64,000 bases of DNA from Branchiostoma lanceolatum (taxonomy: Eukaryota > Chordata > Leptocardii > Amphioxiformes > Branchiostomatidae): contig NC_089730.1 in NCBI RefSeq assembly GCF_035083965.1, positions 14,429,242 to 14,493,241 of the forward strand. The letters are read 5' to 3'. Within the stretch, counting starts at the first letter, position 1, and every line of letters begins with the position of its first letter. The notes under the pieces are model-generated. The model had not been told where the DNA came from. It did no database searches and was given only the letters and a program-made list of their open reading frames with translations. The translations under genes were made by a program, and so were the position numbers. Shown piece by piece: positions 1 to 10,741 of the stretch.

Positions 1-48
1 ACTGGCTCGAGCATTCATCAATTACTTCAAGCGAAGGCTCAATATTCT

Positions 49-519
49 TTTATTAACGTGTTCATGTCCAGGTGTCCTTTGTACCTTCTATGTATGGAAA
101 CACATGTCCATTCATTTTTACACTTTGATCTCGAGTAATGTACACCTGTCAAATGCCCGATCAATTCCATCTTATTGACATCAAAGCCATGTTAATGCCT
201 ACAAAAGCTAACTCCTTAGTTGTGAGTATAAGCACGAAATATACTGTCATCGAAAGACTTACAGAAGGATGCCTTTAAAATCTTTGGAAAGTCGACATAC
301 ACATGGCAATCAGGTAAGCATTTCAGTTTCAATGACACAGTATTTTAAGAAAAATGTGACCCACGTAAACCTGCTGATACTAAAACCAGAAGCCACAAAA
401 GTGTATTTTCTCATACAGAATCGTTTACACAAGCTGATTATATCGCTGAGAAGTATGTTGACGAAAGTGTCACAACTTTTTCAGGTGACGTTGGCGAACG
501 CTTCGCAGCGGGGATTGAC
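49..519 (-). other. Probable 3' UTR of the PhyH-family gene
   Basis: Downstream of the stop codon on the minus strand. A canonical AATAAA polyadenylation hexamer lies at 54-49 on that strand. No other coding signal was seen in this stretch. Confidence 0.4.
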
Positions 520-3500
520 TCAATGCTTCCCGAGCCTTTTGCCGGAAATGTTCTTGTTGTCCGCGGGATCGACGAACCCCTTCCCCGTGAAGTCCGTGTG
601 GTTGGAGCATCTCTTGATCTCCGCGTCATCAACCTGATGGGCACATGTCAATCATAGATATAAAAAAATAACGCCCAAGCTACGTTCCCATTTTATTGAT
701 TTTCAAACAGACCTTGCCATTCTAATGGAGAGGTTTTTGTAAGTTAAATGGAAAATACTGCTTATATATATATAAAGCGACGCATACACATATACTAGTA
801 GTCGCCGTCTTTGATGACGCCTCAGGGGCGAGGCCGTTTTAAATTTCAAACTTTACCTCGATCTTCTCTCTGAAATTCCGTCAATGTATCTTTTATGGGA
901 CTGGTATTAGAATGGAGCAGGAAAGATATTTGAGGCTGAGAGGACGGAAAGGGACGAATGGTATTCATAATCAAGTCGTCCGTCGCTACATAACATTGGA
1001 GTTTGTCTCCCGATAGTGGTAGAATAGTACATGTACTTACGATATCTAGCGGCACGTACGACGCGTTGTAGTGCTCATAGATGGGGTCGTTGGAAGCCCT
1101 GTTGTAGGAGACCAGGTACGCCCTCCGCCGCCGGTCGGACCTGTTCTGGTCGCTGCGGTGCAGGACGTTACAGTGGAAGAGCACGGCATCACCTGGGTCC
1201 AACTCTACATACACATGCTCCAGTACCTGGAACAACAGTTTTTGATGTTCCTTATTGTTGTCTGAGTGTTTTCCTTATACTTTTGAACTTAAGCAGCTAG
1301 CTCAAAGTGAATCAGTACCGCATGTAGTACATACATGTATCTTTACACATGTATGGTATGTGCATGAAAGAACAAAGAAGACAACTGATTATTTGACGAT
1401 CATCTGTCTACATGTTTTCCTTTTACCTTTGAAGCTTAAACAGCTAGCTCAGAACAAATCAGTGCCATATTCTAATCTTTTGAGATTCGTGCCCATCACA
1501 CTACCTTCTCAAGATGCAAGGACTCTTGGCAGCTGTGAACAATTGATAAGTGACTGAACTGAAGTACTTTGTAGAGCTTTATAGCCTATCTTAGTAATCG
1601 TCTCTGTGGCTATTGTTCACTACAGCAATTTATAGAAAAATATGTTCCTTCCTACCATGCAAGTTTCTCAACCTACCTGGTCGACATGTATAGTAATTGC
1701 ATGAATGAGCAAGGGAGGCGAATGATTATTAGAAGCTCATCTGCACGAAAATGAACTTATAGTTACCTGCTTGAGTTGGTTCACTCTTTCTTCGTCCGCA
1801 CCGGTTTCTCCGGCAACCCGCTTGTGTTCTACACGTCCAGCAAGGTGTGAACCACGTAGTACCTGAAGGGAGGTAACAAGCTTGAGCCAAGCTGAGAAGA
1901 ACCGACTCGGAGGTAAACTAGGCACATTATGAACTACCCTCCACCAAGGATGGTTGTGCTTTATTTTACGCATGTGTTAGTTTCGAATTCGTTTATGTTT
2001 ACGAGTAGTTTGTATTTTGTATGATTTGTTTTGTCTGATTGTTGTATTGCTGTTTTTTTCATGATATGGATGGTTCAACTTTTTGTTGAGTCAATATAAA
2101 AAAAAGCTTGAGCCAAGCTGATTCTTTTTTTATCTAGTTATAGCAACTTTCCGTCTACCTGAAGACAACCGTTGGTTTTGTCAGCATTGTCCACCGCTAT
2201 GTAAACAGTCGCCATGTCAGGAAACAAAAGACCATTGTTGTACCAGTACCTTGGTAGACAAAAAAATCCGTATAAAGGTACGGAATAGACTTTATGAGAA
2301 TGAATATTTATTTTTTGTGATGACTTTTGCATATTCAGACTACAAATTCCACAGTTCGAATGTTGTGAGGATCATAGCTCACCTTCAAACTTTACAGTTC
2401 AGTTGCTTTGTTTGTTTGCATGTTTGATTGCAATTGATTGATTTCTACAGTGACAGGATTAAAGTCTATCTACTCACCCGTAGTCCTGGTGCCACAGGTG
2501 CTGGCCTCCGGACTGGGCCTCCTTCATGTTTATTTTGCCACTGTAGTGATACACCTCTCCGCCAAGAAGCTGGGAAACAAAAAAAAGTTACGAATATTAA
2601 AGATCTATCAAATTTCGAGCCTTATTAAAATCAACATAGCAGTCATGTAGGTATACATTGCTGAATTTTGTTGATTTATCACATATCTATAACTTATGAT
2701 AAAGTTCTCCACAAGTTCCGAAAAGAAGTCAATTTCTTGTCTACTCACAGATAATACAAACACAAAAGTAGGATAGTCGCGACACTATAACGAAATGTGT
2801 CCTCTAAACCACATCACTATTAGAATACATGCGGAATTAGATGTATTTTCCAACATATGTAATACCAATGGCCTGTTACTTTTAATTCTCACAGATATTA
2901 ATGTGTTCGTACATTATTGTTTACAAGTTTCTTAATATACAAAATGTACCTTATCAAAGGTTCCTGCCACTTTCTTGCTGCGAGCTATGATGCCGGACAC
3001 GTCAGAACCCGGATGCTTCCAGTGGATCATGGTCACTTTCAGACCTCCGCCGTCGTCTTGCTGGAACGACCTGTCTCTCAGGCCGCCATCTTTATTCTCG
3101 ATGGTCATGCTAAGGTTTTCCAGTTCCTCCTCGTCCAACAGATTGCTACAGGAAGGAATATGAGTTGAAGTCAAAAGGTCTCGTAATATTGAAAAGGAGA
3201 TGTCTCCTTTGTATATAACGTTGGGTAACATGAATTCGCGGGGTACTTAAATTCGGGATTTTTCGAAAACGGGGTGTTTAGGGATATGTGCTAGATGCAA
3301 CATCAGTAATACAGCTAGAAATGCAAACTTGACAGACTAACGCATTCAGAACACTGTCTGAAAAGCTTCGATAACCATGCATTAGAAGTTGGCTACGTCA
3401 AAAACTCTCAGTTCCTTATTGTCACAGTCTGAGGGCTTCGTGGGAGAATTATATGTACATAATTGTTCGCTGGTTTATAAGACAAATGTCACATCCGCTT

Positions 3501-5140
3501 CCTGCTAAACACAATTATTTACAATACAACTTATTAGAATCTCTTTTGCTAACCTACAACTGGCCTCTAAGTGTGATTAATCATCAAAACGCCTCTTTGT
3601 TGCTACAACCAATGGCTACGGCACGACGGTGAATTTTCCCGCCGCCATATTCGTTACCCAGAATCCTGCTATTCGGCAGACGACAAACGTTGGCGAGGAA
3701 CACTTTTTTGTCTAAATGTTGTTTGTGATAGTGGACTGATGACGATATTTTCCTCAAAGTTTGCTCTTAGCACAAGCAGAAACACATGGACATAGTAGTA
3801 TTACCATTTCTACGGCATCCAGCTAACGCCCCGATGAATAATGTACAAATTTCCATGACGGTGGGGGTGAACTTTGAGTGACGTTCTACCGACTCAACAC
3901 ACGGGTTGTTCCCGAAGGCCTGATGCGTGCGTTACGGCCGTTTTTTCGTGTATTTTTTTTACTTGGACACGTCTATATCCATAGCACTCTCCTCAAGCCA
4001 AGGATGGAACGAATAGCTGCGCTGTATAACAATGTGATTAGCGGTAAGATATTCAAGACGAATCTTCTCTCCCGAATTAATGTGCCCCCCTGTCCGACAG
4101 CACTGTCATTGTGCGTGCGGCGGACAGTAGTTTCAAGTTTAAATATTATGGTGTCAGCATGACTAGAGACAAAATCTACCATATATATGATTAGTGCAAA
4201 GATAGTACATGATACTGACAGAATAATAGAAAAAAAGGATGGTTTATTGTTCTGCTAGATTGATTTCAGTCAACCATTATCGGAAAAAATCCCGAATTTA
4301 TGTTACCCAACGTTACTGCAAGTGTATAAGATATGAGTTAGAAAACGATCCTACCGAATCACTATGAAGCCGTCACGGTCAAAGTCCTGCTTCATTTGCT
4401 CGGTGACTTTGAATTCACCCTGCGTGTATGTGTACTCTGTGGAACAATATAACAAGGTCTCAATCAGTAATGAAAACCTAAATAACAAAATGGAAAAGAG
4501 CATCTTTAAAATTTGCCGCAGATGCATGACTATTGTTATGAAAAAATAAGGTAAGACGAGACTAACAATATGTGTACATGTGTACATGTTATAAGATACC
4601 CTTGATTTTCGGCACATACAAACAAATTCTGTTCGCCTGCAGAATTTCTACTGCACATTTTAAACCTCCGGCTTTTGCCCTACTTCAGCGCCCATCAAAT
4701 ACCAGAAGTCAATATGACATTCTTGCTTTTAAGCAATAGATTGAATCGTAAGACCTTACCTGTGGATGCCATGTTGAGTTGACCGTCCTCTCTAATTAGA
4801 TCCTCATTGAAGATCACACGGTGACCTGTGGCCCCGGCGCCTCCCTTTGGACTCACGTAGCGCTTTATATTGACATAAAGAGTCGGTTAATAATTACCAG
4901 TTCAAAATAACGTCACCACGATATACATGCATGAAATACAAGTGATAAGAACAGAAATATATTTACGAATAGATGTTTCATGACTTTACCATACTTATCG
5001 CAACATGTCAGACTAACAGCATTATATGTAATGCAGATTAATAATACTACACGCAATACTTCAAACACGTGGCCAGGCCACATCACCAACACCCTCCCAC
5101 TCGATGAAGACCCTAAAAGATTGTATGACTTTCTTACCAT
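520..5140 (-). CDS. PhyH-family Fe(II)/2-oxoglutarate dioxygenase
   Basis: Spliced gene on the minus strand. Coding exons in transcript order: 5140-5138, 4862-4760, 4436-4355, 3145-2950, 2569-2478, 2249-2159, 1862-1767, 1226-1041 and 633-520 (stop at 522-520). All junctions are GT-AG and phase is kept, giving about 320 residues, close to the usual size for phytanoyl-CoA dioxygenase-like enzymes. Iron ligands are H155 and D157 in the motif [10 protein letters not shown], and H244 in [15 protein letters not shown]255 fits the 2-oxoglutarate-binding arginine. The spacing (His to distal His 89, distal His to Arg 11) equals that known for human PAHX. The family hydroxylates small molecules such as phytanoyl-CoA, ectoine or proline; the substrate here cannot be read from sequence. 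No peroxisomal targeting signal is obvious: the protein ends GKRLGKH. The start is the weakest part: the only in-frame ATG next to an upstream stop is at 5140-5138, directly against a GTAAG donor. Confidence 0.85.
3216..4315. mobile_element. 1.1 kb non-autonomous DNA transposon in a PhyH-gene intron
   Basis: The ends are inverted copies of TAACGTTGGGTAACAT (left at 3216, right complement ending at 4315). The similarity continues inward as AAATTCGGGATTTTT; the left arm carries a short insertion (gaattcgcggggtactt) that the right arm lacks. It lies wholly within the intron between exons 3145-2950 and 4436-4355. No transposase-like reading frame was recognised. The target duplication is unclear because AACGTT is itself palindromic. 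Confidence 0.6.
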
Positions 5141-5282
5141 GGGCACGAATCTTCCTTCCTGCCATCACTGTCCTGCATTTTCAGAGTCCTTATGGCTATC
5201 CGTGATGTTAGACAGGTTTTCATGGCCCAGACTCCTAACGATTGGGTTCCTTCGTCCGTCCAGCCACATGACTCGATGCTTT

Positions 5283-5889
5283 TTTATTGATATTAATCAG
5301 GCACCCGCCTATATCTGTTCCACACCTTATCCTTAAGCTAGGATAAGTTCGCATGTTTGACAGCCACGATTGGTCTGAGTATGCAGCACTGCTTTTTCTC
5401 CACAGTTCACTCTGAGGACTGATGATTTAAAATTCTTACTCCGAATGTTTGTCTCCATCGACAACTCTCTACTTCTCCTCTTCCTTCACTGCAGCCCGAG
5501 ACAGACAGCCTGTCACAAATCATTCCTGTCAGGCCGGAAGTTTCGCCATCAACGGGTGATTTGAGATACAAGGAACAGTTTCCGACGTTCCTTTGAAAAG
5601 TTGAGTCGTTTATAAGAGCGTACTGCGTTGTGCATTGTTGTTGTCCCTCAGCACACTAACATCAGTTTCCAACACTAGCGACATCTTGCATTCATCGTAC
5701 GGTTTTCTGTTGCAAAGAATCCGAGTTCTTCCCTTTGCATCGTTGTTTTACTAGACTGACATGATTTTTGTTCAGGTGTTTGCTTCTTCAAGTCCCAACA
5801 GATAGAACGGCTATAAAGCCCCGTTGCCGTTCTCACTGTGTGACTTTCGAAGTTGACGCTGAAAAGCCCCTTTGGATCAAGTGTGTGGT
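5283..5889 (-). other. Probable 3' UTR of the serine-rich gene and spacer
   Basis: About 600 bases between the stop of the serine-rich gene (5892-5890) and the PhyH-gene start, both on the minus strand. An AATAAA hexamer at 5288-5283 on the minus strand could end the serine-rich transcript. The part from 5141 to about 5280 would then hold the promoter and 5' UTR of the PhyH gene. No TATA box or conserved motif was recognised. Confidence 0.35.
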
Positions 5890-8800
5890 TCAGCCGAATG
5901 CTGTCATGTAGGTGTTTGTGCTGTCATCCGTGTTGTCTGAGTTGTTGCTAAAGTTTCGGCTGCTGCTCCTGCTGTTGCTGTTCTCACTGTGGCTGCTATT
6001 GTCGTTGCTGTCCCTGTTGTTGCTGCTCCTCATGTTATTGCTGTTCTCGCTGTGGCTGCTATTGTCGTTGCAATCCCTGTTGTTTCTGCTGCTCCTGGTC
6101 TTGCTGTGGTTTCTCCTGTTCTTTCTGCTACCCTTGCTGTGGCTGCTCGTGCTGTCTCTACTATCCTTATTATGGCCGCACTTGCTGTTCCCGCTGCCCT
6201 GGCTGTGGCTGCTTCTGCTGTCACTCTCTGAGGGACAGCTGCTATTGTCGGACCCGCTGCGCCCACTGTTGTCATCTTTCCGGAATCTCTTTGGATTCGG
6301 GGAGCTGTCGTCTGCTTTCCTCTTCAGGCAACTGCTCGTCGCACAACTATTACTGCTTGCCCCATTGCTGTTACTGCTGTGGCGACTTCCCGTGTTGAGA
6401 GATGATCCTTCAGATCTGCTTGACGTTCCTGTGTTGCTGTCACTGCCGGATGTGACGTAGGTCGACGCCGTCATACTGGACCCCGATGTGTCGTCGTGAC
6501 GTCTTCTCTTGTGGGTAGGAGAGGAGCGACTGTAGAATCTTGGTCTCGTGTTGCTTCTGCTTTGCTGATCACTGCTTGAAAAGTGGCGATACGGGCAAGA
6601 CGATTCTTCGCTCTCATACTTGCGTTTCTTCTTATATGTGTGGCTGTCCGAGCTTGCGCTGTTGCTGCCAGACGTTTGGCTTTCTTCTGAAGACGCATGG
6701 CTTCCCTCCGAAGAACTTGTGGAGGCATCGCTGTCGCTGCTTGTAGATGCCGACTGTTTCAGGTTAAGTTGGACTTGGCTTGAGAAGGGTTGGCTGCTTT
6801 GGCTACCCCCGCCAGAGCACTGGTTGGTAACGCCTGACAGAAACTGAGTGAAGTCTGTCGGATTTGCTGCTTTGGCTACCGGATTTGGTACAGGCTCTTG
6901 CTGACTGAGATACTTCTTGAACCAGAGGCTAAGAGCGTCGCTTGGCTCACTTGAGGAAGTTTCCGACCACGGATCGGGCACCGGTGTGCGAGGAGCTGAC
7001 GGCGTCTTGCTTCCTGTTTCCCATGCTGCCTGCGTATCACATGCGTCGATAGCCTGCGGGAGAGGACCGTAGGCAACGATGTTTGTAGACGCTTCAACTC
7101 GTGCTGGCAATGCGGTGTTCGGTACAATAGCAGAAGGTGAAGATTCTTCTTCACGACGATCAGCTTCGCCGGAGTCGCATGGGGACAGTGTCGTGGCTGC
7201 ACGCTCTCTTCTGTCGTTCCCTTGGCCAGGATGGCTGGGACTGCTGGGGTTGTATGTTGGAGGAGTGCGACCCCCGTGCACATCCCCTTGCAGCAGAGAA
7301 CCGCATACAACGACGTTTGTAGAGGCTTCAACCTGTGCTGGCGATGTGGTATTCGGTACGGCAGCAAAAAGCAATTGCACAGAACTGTAGTGCATTGGGG
7401 ATTCGTCTTTAGGACGGTCGACTTTGCCTGAGTCACATGGAGAGGGTGTCGTGACCGTGTGCTCTTTCCTGTCCTCCCCTTGGCCAGTATGGCTTGGAGG
7501 GTTGAGGTTGTCTGTTGGAAGAGTGCGCCCCCTGTGTACATGCCCTTGCAGCCGAGGACCTTTATTATACAAAACGACGTTTGAAGAGTCATCAACCCAT
7601 GCTGGCGGTGGGAGGTTCGTTACAGCAGCAGAAGGCAAAGGAGTGTGGTGCACTAGTGATTCTTTAGGACGGTCGGCTTTGTCCGAGTCACATAGAGAGG
7701 GTGTCGTGACCATGTGCTCTTTCCTGTCCTCCCCTTGGCCAGTGTGGCTAGGAGGGTTGAGGCTGTATGTAGGAGAAGTGCGTCCCCCGTGCACATGCTC
7801 TTGCAGCCGAGGATCACATGCAACGACGTTTGAAGAGACGTCAACCCGTGCTGGCGATGGGGTGTTCGGCACGGCAGCAGAAGGTAAGGGGATGTGGTGC
7901 ACTGGAGATTCTTCTTTAGGACGATCAGCTTTGGCCGAGTCACATGGAGAGGGCGCCGTGTCGTCCCCGTGGTCAGGATGGCTGGGACTGCTGAGGTTGC
8001 CTGTGGGAGGAGTGCCGGCCCCTGGCACAACCCCTTTCACATCCTCAGAAGTAAGAGCAGCGCGTTTGCCATTTGTGTGTGGCGGTGTCCAGGAATGATA
8101 CACCGATCTGCGCACAACGCCCGCCGTCTTCGGTTGGTCGTCTTTCCCGGGCGATGATGACTCCAAGTACCGAATGCCATGCCCACGCCCGATAAACACC
8201 GTCTTTTCCCAGATGTACTCAGGAGCCTTTACCCCCTTCTTTAATCTCTTTACCGGCTTTCTCTTTTGCCTGACCTTCTTGACCTCGCTTTTGACCCTCT
8301 TGGGTGTTGCTGTCTGTTCTTCATCCGACTCTGTTGAGAACCCTTCGAACTTGCTGATCCGACAGTCAGGGTAGATAGATGTGGACGGTAGCGGTCCTTT
8401 CTCGGGCCCGGGCCAGCCTAGTACAGCATCGGGCGCGATGGGGAACGACGTGAGCTTGGTCTTGTCACCGACACCGTGGCGCAGTGGGTACTTTGGATGG
8501 CGAGGGGACATCGGGCTGCTCGGTGGAGGTGGGCTCGGTGGTATCACTCTGCCGGCGAAGTATGGCCTCAGGTGTCTCGGTATCGGCGGCGGCGGGGTTG
8601 GGGATGAGGGTGGTGACGGTGATCTGCACAGCTCCTCGAGTGTTTTGCCGTACGCAGTTGTGCTCCAACTCCCACCGGCGTTGTAGCTGAGTGACCGGCT
8701 TGGACGTTCCCATTTGTTGACTGGCGTTTCGTAGCCACTGTTGCTCCAGGAACCGTCACTGTTGGACGCTTCAGATTCGTCCGAGGTTTTCCAGTACAAC

Positions 8801-9930
8801 TTGTTGTGCCATGGGGTTTCTGGGTTCACCGGTGTTTTCCCTCTGGCCTTGCGCCTGCGAACTTCGCGAGTTGTCAGAGGAGAGTTTGCCCCTTTATATG
8901 TCTTCCTCTGCTCCCAATGTCGCTGCCTGGTGGTGCGTGGCGACGAGTCGGCTCTTGGTGGCGTTGGTTCCGTCGCGCTCTCTGACCCACTGCTTCTACT
9001 TCTATAAAATACTGGGCAAAGGCCAAAGCCGCTAGCTGTGCGTTGCATTGGCTTTGGTCGCTCAGGACTTGGGCTCGATCGTGTCCAACGACACATCTTT
9101 GGATCCTCTCTGTGCTTGAATCTGCGAGAATCGGACGCGCTGTCCGTCTTGGTGACAACTTCGCACTCTTTTTTCTTCTCAAAGCCTACTGAGCATGCGC
9201 GCTCCTCCCCTTCGTCAGTTGATGACGATTTTCGACATAGCCTCAAGACGATACTGTCGGCGTTGTCGTCTTGTGGGAGGGAGATTGGAGTCGCTGAAGG
9301 TACAGAAAGCAGTGACGTGGTCTGAAGATGATCTTTCTTCTCTTTGGGTGACGTGACATTGGACGGAACTGTAGATGCCGAATGTTTCAATGAAACTTGG
9401 ACTTGGCTTGAGATTGGTTGGCTGATTTTGCTACCGCCGTCGGAGTCCTGGTTGCTAAGATCTGACAGAAACTGAATTAAGTCTGTCAGATTTTCTACTT
9501 TGGCCACCGGACTCGGTAGAGGCTCTTGCTGACTGAGATATTTCTTGTACCAGAGGCTGAGGGCGTCGCTTGGTTCACTGGAGGAAGTTTCCGACCACGG
9601 ATCGGGCACCGGTGTTCGCGGAGTTGACGGTGTCTTCTCGTCCACTGCCGCAGAGCTGTCTGATCCACTCCCTGTGTCCCCATCCTTAGACGACAGGTCA
9701 TTCAGGTCATCTGAACGTCTATTTGTGACGTGGCAGGTCGTGTCCTGAGTTGACGGTGTCTTGTCGTCCACTGCCGTGAAGCTGTCTGATCCAATCTCCG
9801 TGTCCCCATCGTTTGACGACAGGTTATTCAGGTCATCTGGACGCCTATTCGTGACGTCACAGGTCGTCTCCTGTGAATGTTTGATTAAATATCCCCATTC
9901 GTAAGTCAGAGTAAAGATTGAATGATGCAT
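5890..9930 (-). CDS. Large serine-rich repeat protein, unknown function
   Basis: A 1346-residue open frame without introns. I do not recognise the family. It is almost wholly low-complexity and probably disordered, with no signal peptide or membrane segment. The order is: two tandem 42-residue units (about 21-104, each with TTC-VTNRR-DDLN-LSS); a box containing DPWSETSSSEPSD and LSLWYKKYLSQQEP (about 109-145); basic and proline-rich blocks including PPSSPTPPPPIP and PPSPPPPSSPMSP; about four tandem units of roughly 80 residues (containing PPSHTGQGEDRKEH, then CDSxKADRPKE); a second copy of the DPWSETSSSEPSD box (near 985); and a C-terminal tail of about 300 residues dominated by Ser with Asn, Arg, Asp and Gly. 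Ser/Arg-rich tails occur in splicing and nuclear proteins, but that is only an analogy. The true start may lie at an acceptor (attcacag) just before residue 21, so the first 20 residues are uncertain. Confidence 0.7.
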   Translation of the reverse strand: MHHSIFTLTYEWGYLIKHSQETTCDVTNRRPDDLNNLSSNDGDTEIGSDSFTAVDDKTPSTQDTTCHVTNRRSDDLNDLSSKDGDTGSGSDSSAAVDEKTPSTPRTPVPDPWSETSSSEPSDALSLWYKKYLSQQEPLPSPVAKVENLTDLIQFLSDLSNQDSDGGSKISQPISSQVQVSLKHSASTVPSNVTSPKEKKDHLQTTSLLSVPSATPISLPQDDNADSIVLRLCRKSSSTDEGEERACSVGFEKKKECEVVTKTDSASDSRRFKHREDPKMCRWTRSSPSPERPKPMQRTASGFGLCPVFYRSRSSGSESATEPTPPRADSSPRTTRQRHWEQRKTYKGANSPLTTREVRRRKARGKTPVNPETPWHNKLYWKTSDESEASNSDGSWSNSGYETPVNKWERPSRSLSYNAGGSWSTTAYGKTLEELCRSPSPPSSPTPPPPIPRHLRPYFAGRVIPPSPPPPSSPMSPRHPKYPLRHGVGDKTKLTSFPIAPDAVLGWPGPEKGPLPSTSIYPDCRISKFEGFSTESDEEQTATPKRVKSEVKKVRQKRKPVKRLKKGVKAPEYIWEKTVFIGRGHGIRYLESSSPGKDDQPKTAGVVRRSVYHSWTPPHTNGKRAALTSEDVKGVVPGAGTPPTGNLSSPSHPDHGDDTAPSPCDSAKADRPKEESPVHHIPLPSAAVPNTPSPARVDVSSNVVACDPRLQEHVHGGRTSPTYSLNPPSHTGQGEDRKEHMVTTPSLCDSDKADRPKESLVHHTPLPSAAVTNLPPPAWVDDSSNVVLYNKGPRLQGHVHRGRTLPTDNLNPPSHTGQGEDRKEHTVTTPSPCDSGKVDRPKDESPMHYSSVQLLFAAVPNTTSPAQVEASTNVVVCGSLLQGDVHGGRTPPTYNPSSPSHPGQGNDRRERAATTLSPCDSGEADRREEESSPSAIVPNTALPARVEASTNIVAYGPLPQAIDACDTQAAWETGSKTPSAPRTPVPDPWSETSSSEPSDALSLWFKKYLSQQEPVPNPVAKAANPTDFTQFLSGVTNQCSGGGSQSSQPFSSQVQLNLKQSASTSSDSDASTSSSEGSHASSEESQTSGSNSASSDSHTYKKKRKYESEESSCPYRHFSSSDQQSRSNTRPRFYSRSSPTHKRRRHDDTSGSSMTASTYVTSGSDSNTGTSSRSEGSSLNTGSRHSSNSNGASSNSCATSSCLKRKADDSSPNPKRFRKDDNSGRSGSDNSSCPSESDSRSSHSQGSGNSKCGHNKDSRDSTSSHSKGSRKNRRNHSKTRSSRNNRDCNDNSSHSENSNNMRSSNNRDSNDNSSHSENSNSRSSSRNFSNNSDNTDDSTNTYMTAFG
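7040..8010 (-). repeat. Tandem coding repeats of about 240 bp in the serine-rich gene
   Basis: Four diverged in-frame copies of a unit of roughly 80 codons lie here. Each recurs with the protein motifs GGRTxPTY, PPSHTGQG, SPCDSxKADR and AAVPNTxxPA. Copies differ by substitutions and small in-frame indels, and the frame stays open, which suggests protein-level selection rather than decay. Confidence 0.6.
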
Positions 9931-10741
9931 GGCATAGCTAGTCCAGCACGTCGGCAGAACGTGATGCGTATACGGTAATTAGCCTTCTATTGAAATCTAT
10001 TATAGCTGCCGAATCTCTTTTGTTCTCTTAGGTCAACGTAACAGCCGTTGCATAAGATATGTCTTTGGACACAACTATATGAACCTATCTACGAAATTTT
10101 AATCTTAAATACGCGAACACGACCTTAAACGCTTACGTTCTGCTGACGTGCTTGCTAGTCCACAGTACTAACTCAACAGTGTGTACCGCATCTCTTGGAA
10201 CGTTCAGTGTAGCGTCAACTGTATTGTGTACTATAATGAAGAAATGTATCATTACGTGCCATGCACTCTGTAAAGAACTGAAACTGTTACTATCACTTGT
10301 TTCAGATTACTAGAAAACCAGTATCTTAACCATCACGTTTTACGAAATGGAAAAAAAAAGTCAGACAAATGAGTTCAGAAACCACCGTACGACTTCAATG
10401 AACCATTGTCACAAGAATAGCAGAACAGTAAGCTCAACATTAGGAGGCAGTTATTATGGTGCATTGTGTAAATGTAATGTGACAGATGATGTTACAAATC
10501 ATTTGAAGGCAACTTTTTTTATTCGCACGCTCGCACCAGTTTTGGGGTTCCCAGAGGATGTCGTCCATATAATCAAATCAACAAGGCCTAAACGGTTAAA
10601 GTAGCACACTCTCAGCGTGTCAAACCACGTTAAATTGTGACCATACATCAAACAACATGTGACTGGGCTTGATAAGGTGATTTTGTGTTTGCTGATCGAT
10701 GTACTCCTGGTCAGAGTTGATCACTAAGTGAGTCATCAGTC
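9931..10741. promoter_or_regulatory. Divergent intergenic promoter region
   Basis: About 810 bases separate the head-to-head serine-rich gene (minus) and carboxylesterase gene (plus), so both promoters must lie here or in an unseen upstream exon. An AP-1-like TGAGTCA is at 10729-10735, just before the esterase ATG. No clear TATA box was identified for either gene. Confidence 0.35.

Noticed and set aside
269..637. 122-codon plus-strand frame
   Set aside because: It overlaps antisense to the last exon and the 3' UTR of the PhyH-family gene; the minus-strand frame gives a phase-matched, plausible C-terminus instead.
5912..6460. 182-codon leucine-rich plus-strand frame
   Set aside because: It is the antisense shadow of the serine-rich tail; CTG/TTG runs are the complement of serine and asparagine codons.
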